DNA of 64,000 nucleotides, taken from the NCBI RefSeq assembly GCF_002272075.1, contig NZ_NPBJ01000004.1, positions 235,419 to 299,418 of the forward strand, read 5' to 3'. Of the stretch, positions 54,832 through 63,535 are shown piece by piece. This DNA is from Terribacillus saccharophilus. Its GTDB lineage: Bacteria > Bacillota > Bacilli > Bacillales > Amphibacillaceae. Every line of letters begins with the position of its first letter. Position 1 is the first letter of the stretch. The translations under genes were made by a program, and so were the position numbers. The notes under the pieces were generated by a model. That model saw only the letters and a list, made by a program, of their open reading frames with translations. It ran no database searches and had not been told where the DNA came from.

Positions 54832-54861
54832 TTGTCAAGCATCCTCTATCACAAGTATAGC
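54832..54861 (+). promoter_or_regulatory. Possible sigma-A promoter of the small membrane protein gene
   Basis: TTGTCA, 18 bases, TATAGC, ending 38 bases before the GTG start. The overlapping TTGACA on the other strand could be the -35 of the yqgX promoter, but no good -10 was found for it. Confidence 0.4.
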
Positions 54862-54898
54862 AGGAAACCAACTATTTTGCTCATAGGAGGACCAGCAA

Positions 54899-55048
54899 GT
54901 GATTCTTTCCATCATCTTGTTTTTTATTGCATTTCTTTGTGTTTGCACACTTATTTCCGAATGCAAAAAAAGACAAGTGAAACAGGCGATCTTTACATTT
55001 ATTTCTGTAATTATCATTACGTTTTTTTCCATTGTGAACTTATTCTAA
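54899..55048 (+). CDS. Small two-helix membrane protein, DUF2759/YqgW-like
   Basis: Codes for 49 residues from a GTG that lies 8 bases after a strong AGGAGG. Two hydrophobic helices (ILSIILFFIAFLCVCTLI and IFTFISVIIITFFSIVNLF) are separated by a short basic loop ECKKRQVKQA. The layout and the location beside yqgX resemble B. subtilis YqgW (DUF2759), but the similarity is judged by shape only. A strong terminator follows 9 bases after the stop codon. Confidence 0.65.
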   Translation: MILSIILFFIAFLCVCTLISECKKRQVKQAIFTFISVIIITFFSIVNLF

Positions 55049-55056
55049 TTCATTGT

Positions 55057-55090
55057 AAAAAGGATCGCTGCAGAAACAGCGATCCTTTTT
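55057..55090. terminator. Bidirectional terminator between the small membrane gene and yqgS
   Basis: AAAAAGGATCGCTG pairs with CAGCGATCCTTTTT around a 6-base loop; the plus strand continues with TTTTTG and the minus strand with TTTTTAC. Confidence 0.9.
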
Positions 55091-55091
55091 G

Positions 55092-57026
55092 TTAACTTGC
55101 TTTTTCCTTACCTTCTTGGAAATCATAGAACCGGAGCAAGTCGCCATAGATAATCCGATCAGAGTAATTCAGTTCTTTTGTTACTTGTTCCTGAATCGGT
55201 TCGCAAACACTTTCAATCTGTTCACCAGTCTCACCGGATATCTCTGCTTCTTCTCCTTCCATATCTTCAGCTGGTTCACCCGTCAGCCTGTCGTAGCACA
55301 TATCATTGGTGAACAGATACTCATCACTGATGAAATCTCCATTTCGCAGGGCAGTAAAGTCTTTGCGATCTTCTGCAAACACATCATTACCGAATTGGAT
55401 GTCATGTTCAGCTTCGACTCCCAACAGACTCAGGATGGTCGGCTTCACGTCAATCTGACCAGCCACTTGTTCCATTACCTGCCCGTTTCCATCACCAGGA
55501 ATATGGATGAAGAACGGAACACGCTGGTTTTGTACTTGCTGGTATGGTGTAATATCTTTGCCCAAGTATTGGCTCATCGCTTTATTATGATATTCACTGA
55601 TACCATAATGATCTCCCATCATCACGATGATGCTATCTTCATATTCACCAGATTCCTTCAGCTGCTCAAAGAATTGCTGTACTGCTTCGTCTGTGTAGCG
55701 GGCTGTTTGGAAATACTTATTTAGTGTCTGGGAATTGGAGTCGAACTGATCAATCGTCGCTTCTTCTTCCGGCAAATCAAACGGATGGTGGTTCGTCAAG
55801 GTGATGAACTTCGAATAATACGGCTTATCCATCTCCTGAAGATATGGAATCGACTGCTCGAAGAATGGTTTATCCATCAAGCCCCATCCGACAGTATTTT
55901 GATCTTCTCCTTCAGCGATGACGTCATAGCTGTTTTCATCATAGAAAGTGTCATAGCCAAGGCTGTCATACATGACATCACGGTTCCAGAAGCTGGAGTT
56001 GTTCGAATGGAATACAGCAGTTGTGTAATCGCTCTGACCTAAGATTTCAGGTGTTCCGTTGTATTCATTCTGACCGTGGGTGAAAAATACTGCTCCCCGG
56101 GGTAGCGGATATATGGAATTTTCAACTAAGAATTCAGAATCAGAGGTTTTTCCCTGTTCCGTCTGATGATAAAAGTTCTCGAAGTAATACGTATCTTTGT
56201 CCTCTGTCAAGCTATTGAGGAATGGTGTGACCTCTTCCCCGTTCAATTCATTATTGATCAGGAAGCTCTGCATGGATTCAAGAGAGATGAAGATGACATT
56301 CTTTCCTTCTGCCTGCCCGAATTTAGCTGATTTTTCTGTTTCCACTTCTTCATTTACATAAGAAAGGATCTCAGGAAGTTCATTTCCGTCAGCAAACACG
56401 CGCTGCGCTTCCGTCTTTGATTGCATGACAGCATCATATACATGGAAGTTGAACAAACCAATATTCTTGACCAGATATTCCCGGTCGAATCCGCGTGTAA
56501 ACAACTGCGGGCGTTCTACTTCCGCAAGTCCGATGTTTATTACTACAACAGCAGCGATAGCCGCCATTGTTGATACTTTCTTTCTGCGAACGTAGTCAAC
56601 CGTCATTTTTTCTTTATAACGGTAGCTGAGGAACCAGATGATAGCCAAATCCAAGACCAGCAGAATGTCCTGTGGATAAATGAGGCTGAGTACACTGCCG
56701 CCAAGATCTGCGGCATTGCTTCCTTGCATGAGGACCGGCACTGTAAGAAAATCACTGAAGTGACGGTAAAAAATTAAGTTGATGTACAAGATGATAGAAC
56801 CCACGAGACTGATGAAGCGGATATACCGCATCTGCCATTTACGTGAGAATAAAACGCTAAGACCAAAAGCCAAAAAGGCACTGACAAACGGATTCAGCAG
56901 CAGTATGAACTCCTGCATCGCATTATCCAAACTGATATTGAATAGGAAGCGATAAATGATATACGTCTTCAGTCCAAACAAAACTGTCGCCAAAATATAT
57001 AATGGTGCAGTGAATGTTCGTTTCAA
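55092..57026 (-). CDS. yqgS: LTA synthase-family phosphoglycerol transferase YqgS
   Basis: About 644 residues. Five membrane helices lie in the first 200 residues, followed by an extracellular sulfatase-like domain. The catalytic threonine lies in FYHQTEQGKTSDSEFL, and metal residues in ISLESMQS, VMMGDHYG and GWGLMDKPFF. The start is a TTG at 57,026, 8 bases after AGGAGG. It belongs to the lipoteichoic acid synthase family; B. subtilis YqgS is one of four paralogues. No cleavage site was checked. Confidence 0.93.
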   Translation of the reverse strand: MKRTFTAPLYILATVLFGLKTYIIYRFLFNISLDNAMQEFILLLNPFVSAFLAFGLSVLFSRKWQMRYIRFISLVGSIILYINLIFYRHFSDFLTVPVLMQGSNAADLGGSVLSLIYPQDILLVLDLAIIWFLSYRYKEKMTVDYVRRKKVSTMAAIAAVVVINIGLAEVERPQLFTRGFDREYLVKNIGLFNFHVYDAVMQSKTEAQRVFADGNELPEILSYVNEEVETEKSAKFGQAEGKNVIFISLESMQSFLINNELNGEEVTPFLNSLTEDKDTYYFENFYHQTEQGKTSDSEFLVENSIYPLPRGAVFFTHGQNEYNGTPEILGQSDYTTAVFHSNNSSFWNRDVMYDSLGYDTFYDENSYDVIAEGEDQNTVGWGLMDKPFFEQSIPYLQEMDKPYYSKFITLTNHHPFDLPEEEATIDQFDSNSQTLNKYFQTARYTDEAVQQFFEQLKESGEYEDSIIVMMGDHYGISEYHNKAMSQYLGKDITPYQQVQNQRVPFFIHIPGDGNGQVMEQVAGQIDVKPTILSLLGVEAEHDIQFGNDVFAEDRKDFTALRNGDFISDEYLFTNDMCYDRLTGEPAEDMEGEEAEISGETGEQIESVCEPIQEQVTKELNYSDRIIYGDLLRFYDFQEGKEKAS

Positions 57027-57065
57027 GTAAAAATCCTCCTCATAATAGAACCAAGCGTAAAACAG

Positions 57066-57091
57066 ATGGCAGCAACTTGCGCTGCTGCCAT
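57066..57091 (-). terminator. Stem-loop between glcK and yqgS
   Basis: ATGGCAGCA pairs with TGCTGCCAT around an 8-base loop; the minus strand continues with CTGTTTTACG, a weak T run. It may terminate glcK partly. Confidence 0.5.
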
Positions 57092-57107
57092 GCACGCATT
57101 TCTTTAT

Positions 57108-58085
57108 TTAGTTGACGCTCTCTTCCAGGTGCTGTTTGACTAAGTAAGCAGCACCATAGACACCTGCATCATTGCCGAGCTGAGCCAGCACGATTTCACA
57201 TTCGTATGTTGTACGCGGCAGAGCATTTTTCTTGAACGCTTCCTTGATAGGTTTCATCAAAGCATCCCCTGCTTTGGATACGCCTCCCCCGATAATGATC
57301 CGGGACGGGTTGGTAAGGATAGCCGCATTTGCTAAGGTTTTTGCCAAGATACTAGTTGCTCTATCCACAATTTTTTGAGCTACAGCATCATTTTCTGCTG
57401 CCAGTTCGAAAACATCCTTGGAAGAAACGCGACCGTTTTCTGCAAATCGTTGGCCAAGACCGCTCTCTGGATGCACAGTGGCCGCTTCTGTTGCCAGCCT
57501 GCTGATACCAGTAGCAGAAGAAATTGTCTCCAAGCAGCCTTTTCGCCCGCAATTGCACGGTGCGCCATTCTCTTCGACTGTGACATGGCCGATTTCTCCT
57601 GCCGTACCATTAATTCCATTCACGATATGACCATTTGCAATGATACCCGCTCCTACGCCGGTACCTAGTGTAATGGCAATGATATTACCCTGCTGTGCTC
57701 CTGCACCTTTCCACACTTCGCCGAGCGCAGCTAGGTTAGCGTCATTATCGATGAAAACAGGCAAGCCAGATAGTACACCAAGCTCGGCAGAAAGAGGGAA
57801 GTCGCGCCAGCCAACATTTACTGCTTCAGCGATAACACCATTGCTCGGGACTACGAATCCCGGCGCTCCGACACCGATGCCTTGTATTCTTTCCTTTGCA
57901 ATGTCACGTTCTTTGAGCTTTGCTTGGATTGTTTCCCAAATCTGTTTCGGTATGTGCAGACCTTGCTCGTATTTATCCGTCTTGATCTCCCATTTTTCCA
58001 CTATTTCGCTCGTTTCATCGATGATGGCGAGCTTAATTGTTGTGCCGCCGATATCGACACCGACCAATAATCCATCCTTACTCAT
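57108..58085 (-). CDS. glcK: Glucokinase (ROK family)
   Basis: About 325 residues. ATP motif GVDIGGTTIKLAIID at the N-terminus, the sugar-binding VFIDNDANLAALGE, GTGVGAGIIANGHIVNG, and the zinc-binding CNCGRKGCLE typical of ROK kinases, plus EIGH. It phosphorylates glucose for glycolysis. Start at 58,085 follows AAGGAG. It overlaps yqgQ by 8 bases. Confidence 0.97.
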   Translation of the reverse strand: MSKDGLLVGVDIGGTTIKLAIIDETSEIVEKWEIKTDKYEQGLHIPKQIWETIQAKLKERDIAKERIQGIGVGAPGFVVPSNGVIAEAVNVGWRDFPLSAELGVLSGLPVFIDNDANLAALGEVWKGAGAQQGNIIAITLGTGVGAGIIANGHIVNGINGTAGEIGHVTVEENGAPCNCGRKGCLETISSATGISRLATEAATVHPESGLGQRFAENGRVSSKDVFELAAENDAVAQKIVDRATSILAKTLANAAILTNPSRIIIGGGVSKAGDALMKPIKEAFKKNALPRTTYECEIVLAQLGNDAGVYGAAYLVKQHLEESVN

Positions 58086-58299
58086 TGTTTCCCGCTCCTT
58101 CTCGACTATCCGATAAAGCACTTATCTCTTTTCTAAGAATCAAATTTGCTTGTCCATATTCCTCTAAAGACAATAGGTTATTGTCATACAGCTCCCGCAG
58201 CTCTTCCAGCATCATCGTCAGATCAAGCTTACGGTCTCCGATGTATACGAAAATACCGTACGTCTTCAATAGCTGCATTACATCATAAACCGTTTTCAT
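58078..58299 (-). CDS. yqgQ: YqgQ family protein (DUF910)
   Basis: About 73 residues. It has the family pattern YDVMQLLKTYGIFVYIGDRKLDL and ELYDNNLLSLEEYGQANLILRKEI, three helices. A structure of the family suggested nucleic acid binding; its role is not known. The start at 58,299 follows AGGTGATG. It precedes glcK as in B. subtilis. Confidence 0.92.
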   Translation of the reverse strand: MKTVYDVMQLLKTYGIFVYIGDRKLDLTMMLEELRELYDNNLLSLEEYGQANLILRKEISALSDSREGAGNNE

Positions 58300-58390
58300 A
58301 CACATCACCTAAGTTATTATAACAACCTTCACCTAAAATTGAAAATGATTTAAGACTACGTTCACACCTTCTTAACAATATGCCTTAATG

Positions 58391-58430
58391 TAAAAAAAAT
58401 ACCCTAAAGTTGATTGACTTCAGGGTATTT
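58391..58430 (-). terminator. Intrinsic terminator after the M42 peptidase gene
   Basis: AAATACCCTGAAGT pairs with ACTTTAGGGTATTT (one mismatch) and is followed by eight Ts on the minus strand. Confidence 0.85.
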
Positions 58431-58438
58431 CTTTACAA

Positions 58439-59476
58439 TTAAAACATATCGCTTTTCAAATAAGCATTTAACAACGCATACGTAGCTGTCAAAGCACTTT
58501 CATGTGTGCGTTCAAAGGCGTGTGATGCAGCAATACCCGGACCGATCAGACCATGACGTATATCGTATCCTGCACGAATCGCAGCGGATGCATCCGATCC
58601 GTAATATGGGTAGATATCCAGCTTATATGGCAGACCATTGGATTGAGCGAGCTCAGCAAGCTGTTCTCTTAAAACATAATGGTAAGGTCCGCTCGAATCT
58701 TTTACACAGATAGATACATCATATTCTGTAGTAGCTTGCCCGTCCCCGATTGCCCCCATATCGACTGCAATATATTCCACTACCTCCGACGGTATACTCG
58801 AATTTCCTCCAAAACCGATTTCCTCATTATTCGAAATTAACATATGAGTGGTGTATGGCAGCTGTTGGTTGTCTTCCTTTAGACCCCGAAGAAGTTCAAG
58901 CAGGATAGCAACACTTGCTTTATCATCCAAATGCCGTGATTTAATGAAACCTGAATCGGTACGGACAAAACGAGGATCGAATGACACAAAATCTCCAACA
59001 CGAATACCGAGTGCTTCTGTTTCGTCACGAGACGTTGTCTGTTCATCGATTCGGACCTCAATATTTTTCTCGTCACGCTTTGCTTCTCCAGCATCCTTAT
59101 AAACATGGACAGATGTTTGATGCATAAGAATTGTGCCAGTGAAGGCATTATCTTTGCTATGTATCGTACAATATTCCCCTTCGACACTGTTCCATCGGAA
59201 ACCGCCGATCATAGCTAAGGACAATGTTCCATCTGCTTTTATTCCTCTTACCATTGCTCCCAGTGTGTCAACATGCGCAGTCAGCAGGCGATGGTGAGCT
59301 GTATTTTCACCTGGTACCGTAATAAGCAGGCTGCCTTTATTCGTAACCTTTGTATTGTATCCAAGTGAATCAGCAACACTGCGGCAAAAGTCTATTGCCT
59401 GTTCCGTATAACCTGAAGGACTTGGTATATGCACTAGATTTTCCAACGTTTCTGATATTCGATCAATTTGCTGCAT
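58439..59476 (-). CDS. M42-family aminopeptidase
   Basis: About 345 residues. The tetrahedral-type metallopeptidase motifs are HVDTLGAMV (first metal ligand His), SRHLDDKASVAILLELL (bridging Asp), NNEEIGFGGNSSIP (catalytic Glu pair), VDMGAIGD and ASHAFERTHESAL (last His). B. subtilis has related YsdC, YtoP and YhfE; which one is the closest cannot be told here. Start at 59,476 follows AGAGGGG. It is not normally found between yqgQ and gluP. Confidence 0.92.
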   Translation of the reverse strand: MQQIDRISETLENLVHIPSPSGYTEQAIDFCRSVADSLGYNTKVTNKGSLLITVPGENTAHHRLLTAHVDTLGAMVRGIKADGTLSLAMIGGFRWNSVEGEYCTIHSKDNAFTGTILMHQTSVHVYKDAGEAKRDEKNIEVRIDEQTTSRDETEALGIRVGDFVSFDPRFVRTDSGFIKSRHLDDKASVAILLELLRGLKEDNQQLPYTTHMLISNNEEIGFGGNSSIPSEVVEYIAVDMGAIGDGQATTEYDVSICVKDSSGPYHYVLREQLAELAQSNGLPYKLDIYPYYGSDASAAIRAGYDIRHGLIGPGIAASHAFERTHESALTATYALLNAYLKSDMF

Positions 59477-59556
59477 TCGTATCCCCTCTTTCATAACATA
59501 TCGGTCTATTACATAGTATCAATAAGCGAGAGTTTGTCCAATGAGGAGGAAAACTT

Positions 59557-60384
59557 ATGCGAAAATGGCTTATAATTTCCTGTATCTTCTTTTCCATCGT
59601 ACTGTGCTCCACTTACATTATACGCATGCAGCAGCCACAGCCTGTGATTCAGCATTTCCCGCTTGATGGCTCTGCAGCTTTTACCGATACATCTACCTCA
59701 ATGAAAAAGGTGGATTTCCGTCGCATACAGTGGCGTCTGACTAGCGCACTCGACACCGAAGCGTACTTACGTCAGGACGTTGGACTATTGTACGAAAATG
59801 GCAGATTGGTCGGGGTCATGAATAAATGGCTGCATCCTGCAAGCCGCCTTACGCAGGAGAAAACGCATATTCTTCAGCCGAATAAACAGCTGGATGCAGT
59901 TTCTTTTCATTTCGCTGAACTGCACAAGAGCCAAATTACCAGTTCATTCAAGCTGTCCGGTGTTCGATCCTACACGTCTGATGCATACGAACTTTTTTCC
60001 TTTCCTAAAAATGAAAAAGAGATGCAGTCCCGGCAGATAGCAAAAACAGAGACGAGCCGGACACTGCAGCAAGTCTGGACCGACGCGAAACAGCAATTAT
60101 CCATCCCAGCCGGTCAGTATACAGAAATACCGCTTACAGCTCTTCCGACTGCGGACTTAACGGGAATCTCAGGTCTTACGGAAGATAAGAAAAGACAGGA
60201 AATCATCAGTCGTCTATGGGAAGGTCTGTATCGAAATTATATATTGCCGATCGGTCCAGCAGTGGAAAAAGGCACAGCAGTTACGTATATCCCGCTTTTG
60301 CTGTTTGATAAATCTGGAAAGCATCTGCGTGTCCTCTATCAGGATGAGACAGGACAGCACAGAGAGCTGCTGCAATATTATTGA
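59557..60384 (+). CDS. Unrecognised anchored extracytoplasmic protein
   Basis: Product of 275 residues. The first 23 residues form a membrane anchor (KWLIISCIFFSIVLCSTYIIR) with no lipobox, so the remaining 250 residues lie outside the cell. They are mixed alpha/beta, with VDFRRIQWRLTSAL, VGLLYENGRLVGVMNKWLHP and an end rich in aromatic residues (SGKHLRVLYQDETGQHRELLQYY). I do not recognise a family. AATGAGGAGG precedes the ATG by 9 bases. Its 3' end overlaps gluP on the other strand by 7 bases. Confidence 0.8.
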   Translation: MRKWLIISCIFFSIVLCSTYIIRMQQPQPVIQHFPLDGSAAFTDTSTSMKKVDFRRIQWRLTSALDTEAYLRQDVGLLYENGRLVGVMNKWLHPASRLTQEKTHILQPNKQLDAVSFHFAELHKSQITSSFKLSGVRSYTSDAYELFSFPKNEKEMQSRQIAKTETSRTLQQVWTDAKQQLSIPAGQYTEIPLTALPTADLTGISGLTEDKKRQEIISRLWEGLYRNYILPIGPAVEKGTAVTYIPLLLFDKSGKHLRVLYQDETGQHRELLQYY

Positions 60385-61910
60385 GAAAGCTTCTGCTGAA
60401 GCTGTTCATACTGACTTTCATCCGGCGCAAGCTCAACAGCTCTCTTTGCATGCTTCAATGCTTCCTCTTTCTTGCCTTCTGTCTGCAGGACAAGCGCTAA
60501 ATTATAATGAGCAGCATGATCCTCCGGTGTTAATTTCACCAGTCGTTCATAGTCCTGTGCACTTTTTTCAATGTCTCCAGTCTTGTAGTAAGCTAAACCA
60601 CGATTAAAAAGGAGCATCGGTTCATATACAGAATCCCCTTCATCCAAAGCTAGCGTTGAATCCGAAATAACAGAAGAATAATCGTTCTGCTTAACTGCAT
60701 CTTCCACTTTAAGAACGTGACGGAGTGTATCATTCACAGATCCGGTCAGGCCATACCATATGAGACCAGCAATAAGTGCGATTGACAATAGCGTACCGCC
60801 GATGCGCGCTCGTGTATTTCTCTTACCAGGCAGTCCGACGAGCAAGGCACTGGCGAAGCCTCCTGCCAAGCCGCCGAGATGCGCGAATACATCAATCACA
60901 TGGCTAGCAGAGAAACTGATCACTAAGTTAATAAGCAAAATAACTATCAAACCATTCCCAATCGTTCGCCAGAACAACTTCGGATAAACAACGCCAAAAT
61001 AAATCAGCGCTCCGAACAGACCGAAAATCGCACCTGATGCTCCAGCACTCGGATTATCTGAGAAAGCAAAGCTCGCCAGCCCGCCTATGAGCCCACCTAA
61101 AAGGTAGATGAGCAAGAAGCGACGATGACCAAATATTTGCTCTGTCAATGTACCTAAATAGTATAGCGACAACATATTTGTCAGAAGATGCAGTGCTCCG
61201 ATATGTAAAAACATCGAAGAAACAATTCGCCACCATTCATTCTCTGCAAGAATTAATGGATTGTACTTTGCACCGAGCTCAATAAGTACAGTAGAATCAG
61301 TCGAGCCACCGAGTAGTGTTTCCAATAGAAACATCACTACGCAGATTCCGATAAGACCATATACAAGGAGCGGTTTTTTACGATGGAATACAGCTTGATT
61401 TGCCTGCTGCTGCTGAACAAGCAAGCTGCGGAGTCTGCCCTTTTCCAACTCCAGCTCTTGTTCATCAGCTGAAGTCAATGTAACTTTGTCATCAAGCTTC
61501 AAATGGCGGAATAGCTTCTCCGATTCTTTTTCATAAGAGTCCCCATCCAAATAATAGAGCTGCATCGGAATAGGACGCTTGCTTTTGATGATCATCGGCT
61601 TCTTCAGCTTCGACCACTCATCCGCAGGTTCCTGTTCACCGAAATAGACATTATGGATGCGCGTCTTTTTCGCGAATAACCCTTTACTCATGTTCTGTAT
61701 TTGATTTGCTGTTTTTAAGATATCCTGTTTTAAATGGTTTGCCCAAGTAAACGTTCTATAATTTAGTTTCACAACATGGGTGATACCATTCTGCTTCTTC
61801 TCGAGCCAACAGACACTTAGATCTTCTTCGGCCCTCACAAATGTAAAACCATGAACGGCTAACAAACGATTGATCATCTTATAATAGGCCGTTTCTTCGT
61901 TGTAGGTCAT
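60378..61910 (-). CDS. gluP: Rhomboid intramembrane protease GluP (YqgP)
   Basis: Product of 510 residues. A cytosolic N-terminal domain (1-175) is followed by seven membrane helices with the catalytic serine in GASGAIFGLFGALIYFG and histidine in VIDVFAHLGGLAGGFAS. The C-terminus has tetratricopeptide repeats (about 410-505). In B. subtilis YqgP cleaves the magnesium transporter MgtE together with FtsH. Position before yqgO-yqgN is conserved. Confidence 0.96.
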   Translation of the reverse strand: MTYNEETAYYKMINRLLAVHGFTFVRAEEDLSVCWLEKKQNGITHVVKLNYRTFTWANHLKQDILKTANQIQNMSKGLFAKKTRIHNVYFGEQEPADEWSKLKKPMIIKSKRPIPMQLYYLDGDSYEKESEKLFRHLKLDDKVTLTSADEQELELEKGRLRSLLVQQQQANQAVFHRKKPLLVYGLIGICVVMFLLETLLGGSTDSTVLIELGAKYNPLILAENEWWRIVSSMFLHIGALHLLTNMLSLYYLGTLTEQIFGHRRFLLIYLLGGLIGGLASFAFSDNPSAGASGAIFGLFGALIYFGVVYPKLFWRTIGNGLIVILLINLVISFSASHVIDVFAHLGGLAGGFASALLVGLPGKRNTRARIGGTLLSIALIAGLIWYGLTGSVNDTLRHVLKVEDAVKQNDYSSVISDSTLALDEGDSVYEPMLLFNRGLAYYKTGDIEKSAQDYERLVKLTPEDHAAHYNLALVLQTEGKKEEALKHAKRAVELAPDESQYEQLQQKLSQ

Positions 61911-61952
61911 ACCTCTCCCCCTCTTGCCTACAGTTTATCAAAAAAGTCATGG

Positions 61953-61980
61953 AAAAACGCCCAGTTTACACTGAGCGTTT
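61953..61980 (-). terminator. Terminator at the end of yqgO
   Basis: AAACGCTCAGT pairs with ACTGGGCGTTT (mismatches in the middle), followed by TTTTCC on the minus strand. It overlaps the yqgO stop codon. Confidence 0.6.
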
Positions 61981-62154
61981 AAATAAAATCGGCAGCATCC
62001 GGGAACGCAGAGGCTCAAATCCCATTGAAAGCCGAATAAGACCTTTGCGAAGAACCGTTACGGCTAAAAGTGCATTCAGCACTCGATACCGCTCCCGTAT
62101 CAAAAATACGACACTTGCTGCCAACGTTAACGTTGTGATGAGGGTTTTCCACAT
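61966..62154 (-). CDS. yqgO: YqgO-like small membrane protein
   Basis: Codes for 62 residues. An N-terminal membrane helix (LITTLTLAASVVFLI) is followed by RERYRVLNALLAVTVLRKG and a basic tail (SRMLPILFKRSV). The ATG follows AAAGGAAG by about 10 bases. Position between yqgN and gluP matches yqgO of B. subtilis, which also codes for a protein of about 60 residues; the match rests on position and size. Confidence 0.7.
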   Translation of the reverse strand: MWKTLITTLTLAASVVFLIRERYRVLNALLAVTVLRKGLIRLSMGFEPLRSRMLPILFKRSV

Positions 62155-62217
62155 CGGCGCTCTTCCTTTCCTCCGGGATAAGCCTAGTTTAACCCGAAGC
62201 CGAATACTCCTATTCGG

Positions 62218-62775
62218 TTAAAACAGAAATCCATCATCTGTCAGAAGATGATCAACTGGAAGATCTAAAGGTCCTACAGGTAATGACTGCTTAATCTGTT
62301 GTCTGCCAGCCAGTGACAACGTTTTATTTTGATAATCGGTTAGATAGCGATCATAGTATCCTCCGCCATACCCAATCCTGTAACCCGACATATCAAAAAG
62401 AAGGCCAGGAACAATAATAAGATCAATGGTATCCTTTGAAGCAGGTTCGCAGCGATCGGCAATCGGTTCTTTGATGCTGAATGCTCCGTTCGTCAATTGG
62501 TTATAGCTTTCGATGTGGTAAAATTGCATAGCTCGATTCTCGATTGTGAGCGGAACACATATTCTTTTCTTTTCGAGCCAAGCTTGCTGAATTAGCTTAG
62601 TTGTATCCCATTCATGTGGGAGAGCCATCGTAAGACCGATGCTCTTTGCATCTTTCCAGACGAAGGAAGCAAAAAGATGCTCCGCAAGCCGATGCTCGAT
62701 TTGCAGTTTATCCGTTTGCGGCATTTCTTTCAGCAAACGAAGCCCTTCCTGTCGAAGTTTTTCTTTTTCTTCCAT
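62218..62775 (-). CDS. yqgN: 5-formyltetrahydrofolate cyclo-ligase
   Basis: About 185 residues. The substrate- and ATP-binding signature FDMSGYRIGYGGGYYDRYL near residues 130-150 is diagnostic, with TMALPHEWDTTKLIQQA and IVPGLLFD upstream. It converts 5-formyl- to 5,10-methenyl-tetrahydrofolate using ATP. Start at 62,775 follows AAGGAGG. Confidence 0.95.
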   Translation of the reverse strand: MEEKEKLRQEGLRLLKEMPQTDKLQIEHRLAEHLFASFVWKDAKSIGLTMALPHEWDTTKLIQQAWLEKKRICVPLTIENRAMQFYHIESYNQLTNGAFSIKEPIADRCEPASKDTIDLIIVPGLLFDMSGYRIGYGGGYYDRYLTDYQNKTLSLAGRQQIKQSLPVGPLDLPVDHLLTDDGFLF

Positions 62776-62796
62776 TTGCTCCGCCTCCTTGATATG

Positions 62797-62833
62797 TAAA
62801 AAAACTCCCACTAATTGAAGGGGAGTTTTTTTG
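62797..62833 (-). terminator. Intrinsic terminator after rpmG
   Basis: AAAAAAACTCCC pairs with GGGAGTTTTTTT around a loop of about 11 bases. The T tract runs into the yqgN ribosome site region. Confidence 0.85.
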
Positions 62834-62840
62834 GTCGAAC

Positions 62841-62990
62841 TTATTTTGTTTCGCGGTGCAGCGTATACTTTTTCAAGCGTGGGCTATATTTTCTAAGCTC
62901 CATGCGTTCTGGATGTTTACGCTTATTTTTTGTTGTAATGTAGTTACGATCTCCTGTTTCTGTGCAGGCGAGAGTAATGTTTACACGCAT
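62841..62990 (-). CDS. rpmG: 50S ribosomal protein L33
   Basis: Codes for 49 residues: [20 protein letters not shown] and [19 protein letters not shown], then the end [10 protein letters not shown]. Only one cysteine is present, so this is the zinc-independent form of L33 (lacking the CxxC pairs), which is made when zinc is scarce in species having both forms. Position before yqgN matches rpmGA of B. subtilis. Confidence 0.96.
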   Translation of the reverse strand: MRVNITLACTETGDRNYITTKNKRKHPERMELRKYSPRLKKYTLHRETK

Positions 62991-63184
62991 GTATAATCCC
63001 TCCCAACAATCTTAAATAAGTGTATGAAAACTTAACGATCTTCAGACCATCTAATAATAGCAGACTTATCTAAGGTAATCAACCGTTATCAATAACTATT
63101 TCAAAAAATGTCGAAAACTATATATCCGGTAGCTGCTTGGTATGGTATAACTAGGTTAGCAATAAGTAGGAGGTTTATACTAAC

Positions 63185-63535
63185 ATGTTAATTGCTTCTA
63201 TCACCTTTCTTACAGCTGGTATCATATTATGGATTTTCTCTTTCTTCATGCAAGATAAATTCAAACAAATGGATCAACAGATTGAACAATTGACCCTTTC
63301 GACTATGCAAGAAACATATACGTTGAACAAGAAAGTCAAAATTCTCGAAGAAGAGCTGCTGCCAACTGTACAGCATGAGCCAAAACCTAATAAGACATCA
63401 CAGAAACCTGCCATCTTCCAGCAGATTCTAAAGCTGCAACAGCAAGGATATTCCATCAAGGAAATTGCCAAGCAGACAAGCCTGGCTGAAGATGATGTAT
63501 ACCGAATCGCCAAACAAGCAGGAGTTCAGCTATGA
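63185..63535 (+). CDS. Membrane-anchored protein with C-terminal helix-turn-helix
   Basis: Product of 116 residues. An N-terminal membrane helix (ASITFLTAGIILWIFSFF), a coiled coil (about 24-58), a Pro/Lys/Gln linker, and a C-terminal helix-turn-helix-like segment ILKLQQQGYSIKEIAKQTSL, EDDVYRIAKQAG. The layout (one helix, coil, HTH) resembles SwrB-like/DUF6115 proteins of Bacillus, but I do not name it as such. AGTAGGAGG precedes the ATG by 10 bases. It overlaps the next gene by 4 bases. Confidence 0.75.
   Translation: MLIASITFLTAGIILWIFSFFMQDKFKQMDQQIEQLTLSTMQETYTLNKKVKILEEELLPTVQHEPKPNKTSQKPAIFQQILKLQQQGYSIKEIAKQTSLAEDDVYRIAKQAGVQL

Noticed and set aside
63108..63115. ATGTCGAA as a firm Spo0A box
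   Set aside because: A 7 of 8 match is expected several times by chance in 64 kb. Mentioned only as a possibility in the finding on the MltG-like unit.
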